In this document: piece after piece, positions 4,954 through 5,460 of the stretch
Layout of the letters: every line of letters begins with the position of its first letter
Position numbering within the stretch: the first letter of the stretch is position 1
DNA from: CAYSLC01 sp964431545
Lineage (GTDB): Bacteria; Desulfobacterota; Desulfobacteria; Desulfobacterales; JAABSP01
Direction of reading: 5' to 3'
Length of the DNA: 5,460 bases
Assembly (NCBI GenBank): GCA_964431545.1
Contig: CAYSLC010000305.1
Coordinates: forward strand, 1 to 5,460
Made by a program: the position numbers and the translations under genes
The notes under the pieces: generated by a model
What the model saw: only the letters and a program-made list of their open reading frames with translations
Told to the model about the DNA's origin: nothing
Databases searched by the model: none

Positions 4954-5460
4954 AGTCTCAGAGCTTTTCTTTCCTGATCGTAATTGTTCGACATCGTGTT
5001 TGATGCAAAACACCTGCTCGACATGGGGAAAGTTTAGGTATCCGTTGAGTTCATCGCTAACCCAAATAGCGCGCTCTTCCAGACGGCCATGGCCTTTATA
5101 AATCGTCGTTTCTACAGGGGGGAAAAGCGTCGAGATTCAAATCGACGATGTCTTTGCGAAGGGTGGGTTGGTTGTCTTTGACGATAAAAAGATAATCGGC
5201 CTCCTTTTCTCCGACCAGAAAGCGCGCGGTTTCTCTTTGAGTATGGAGGGCGTCGGCGGTCACAATGGCGTCTTTTAGGGGAAACGGGTCGAGCAGTTCG
5301 CGAATCTTTGGAATTTCGTTGGTCTTTTCTTCGACATCGATTTGCGCGATGACCACTGCTTCTTTGTGTAAAATGGCGCTAAGAAAATGCGGCGGGCGCT
5401 GGTCCGCGTCGTGAGCGCCCCGCAAGCTTTTGCCGTCTGTCGCTACGGCCCGTCCAGCCA
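4954..5460 (-). pseudogene. ISAs1-family transposase, frameshifted and truncated
   Basis: The frame is open from the window edge (5458) down to a stop at 5096-5098 and shows ISAs1/H-repeat-type transposase signatures: TDGKSLRGAHDADQRP with the first DDE aspartate (GAC at 5435-5437), VEEKTNEIPKIRELLD, VTADALHTQRETARFLV with the second aspartate (GAC at 5252-5254), and ADYLFIVKDNQPTLRKDI. At a G6 run on the plus strand (5117-5122, C6 in the coding sense) the frame breaks. Removing one C restores FPPVETTIYKGHGRLEERAI and then YLNFPHVEQVFCIKHDVEQL up to SSET at about 4954. There the family match ends abruptly, before the usual VYGITSL and the third catalytic Glu (HW-IEN region). The shifted frame reads into adjacent DNA and stops at 4912-4914. 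About 169 codons of a protein normally near 370-400 are visible, and the N-terminus lies outside the window. DNA-cutting activity is not expected. Confidence 0.88.
4954..5460 (-). mobile_element. ISAs1-family insertion sequence remnant, 3' end missing
   Basis: The element is defined only by its transposase. Its transposase-downstream end is missing: homology stops near 4954 with no recognisable terminal inverted repeat, and the toxin remnant starts within 40 nt. The other end is beyond the window. The base composition is visibly less GC-rich than the cyclase operon, consistent with acquisition. The loss of the end suggests that a deletion or a second rearrangement, rather than a clean insertion, created the present junction. 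Confidence 0.75.

Noticed and set aside
4431..5024. 197-codon minus-strand frame across the toxin and cyclase 3' end
   Set aside because: It runs through transposase, toxin and cyclase segments in the wrong frame for each; only a short stretch may hold a shifted piece of the toxin.

Overview
The window looks like chromosomal DNA of a Gram-negative bacterium. It is GC-rich with strong third-position GC bias in the real genes. It encodes two secreted (Sec signal) proteins and an inner-membrane cyclase with an extracytoplasmic sensor, and carries an ISAs1-type insertion sequence remnant. The gene mix (IalB-like protein, CHASE2 cyclase, patatin, RelE/ParE toxin, ISAs1) would suit a Desulfobacterota/deltaproteobacterial genome, but this is a guess from family resemblance.

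Layout. Bases 1-439 hold no convincing gene but contain a perfect 15-bp hairpin, a second tandem hairpin, a terminator-like stem with a T-run and a plausible sigma70-type promoter. Bases 440-875 are the two ends of a patatin-like phospholipase gene joined out of frame: the N-terminal GGGIRG and GTSTGG motifs are present, the middle with the catalytic Asp is missing, and the C-terminal end lies in another frame. Bases 876-1221 are non-coding with a 9-bp inverted repeat. Bases 1222-4557 form a tight same-strand run of three intact genes: an IalB-family periplasmic protein, a DUF4384-like periplasmic protein, and a CHASE2-3TM-class III nucleotide cyclase. Beyond 4557 the DNA changes character on the minus strand: a shortened RelE/ParE-like toxin remnant (4715-4915) and, abutting it, a truncated and frameshifted ISAs1-family transposase (4954 to the window edge).

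Functionally, the three-gene run is the interesting part. Two exported proteins are encoded directly ahead of a cyclase whose sensory CHASE2 domain should face the periplasm. The simplest reading is an envelope-sensing module in which the exported proteins sense, present or modulate a signal and the cyclase turns it into a cyclic nucleotide (cAMP expected from the Lys/Thr substrate pair). No dedicated effector is visible in the window. The patatin, toxin and transposase genes all look broken, so both flanks appear to be decaying or rearranged DNA around an intact operon.
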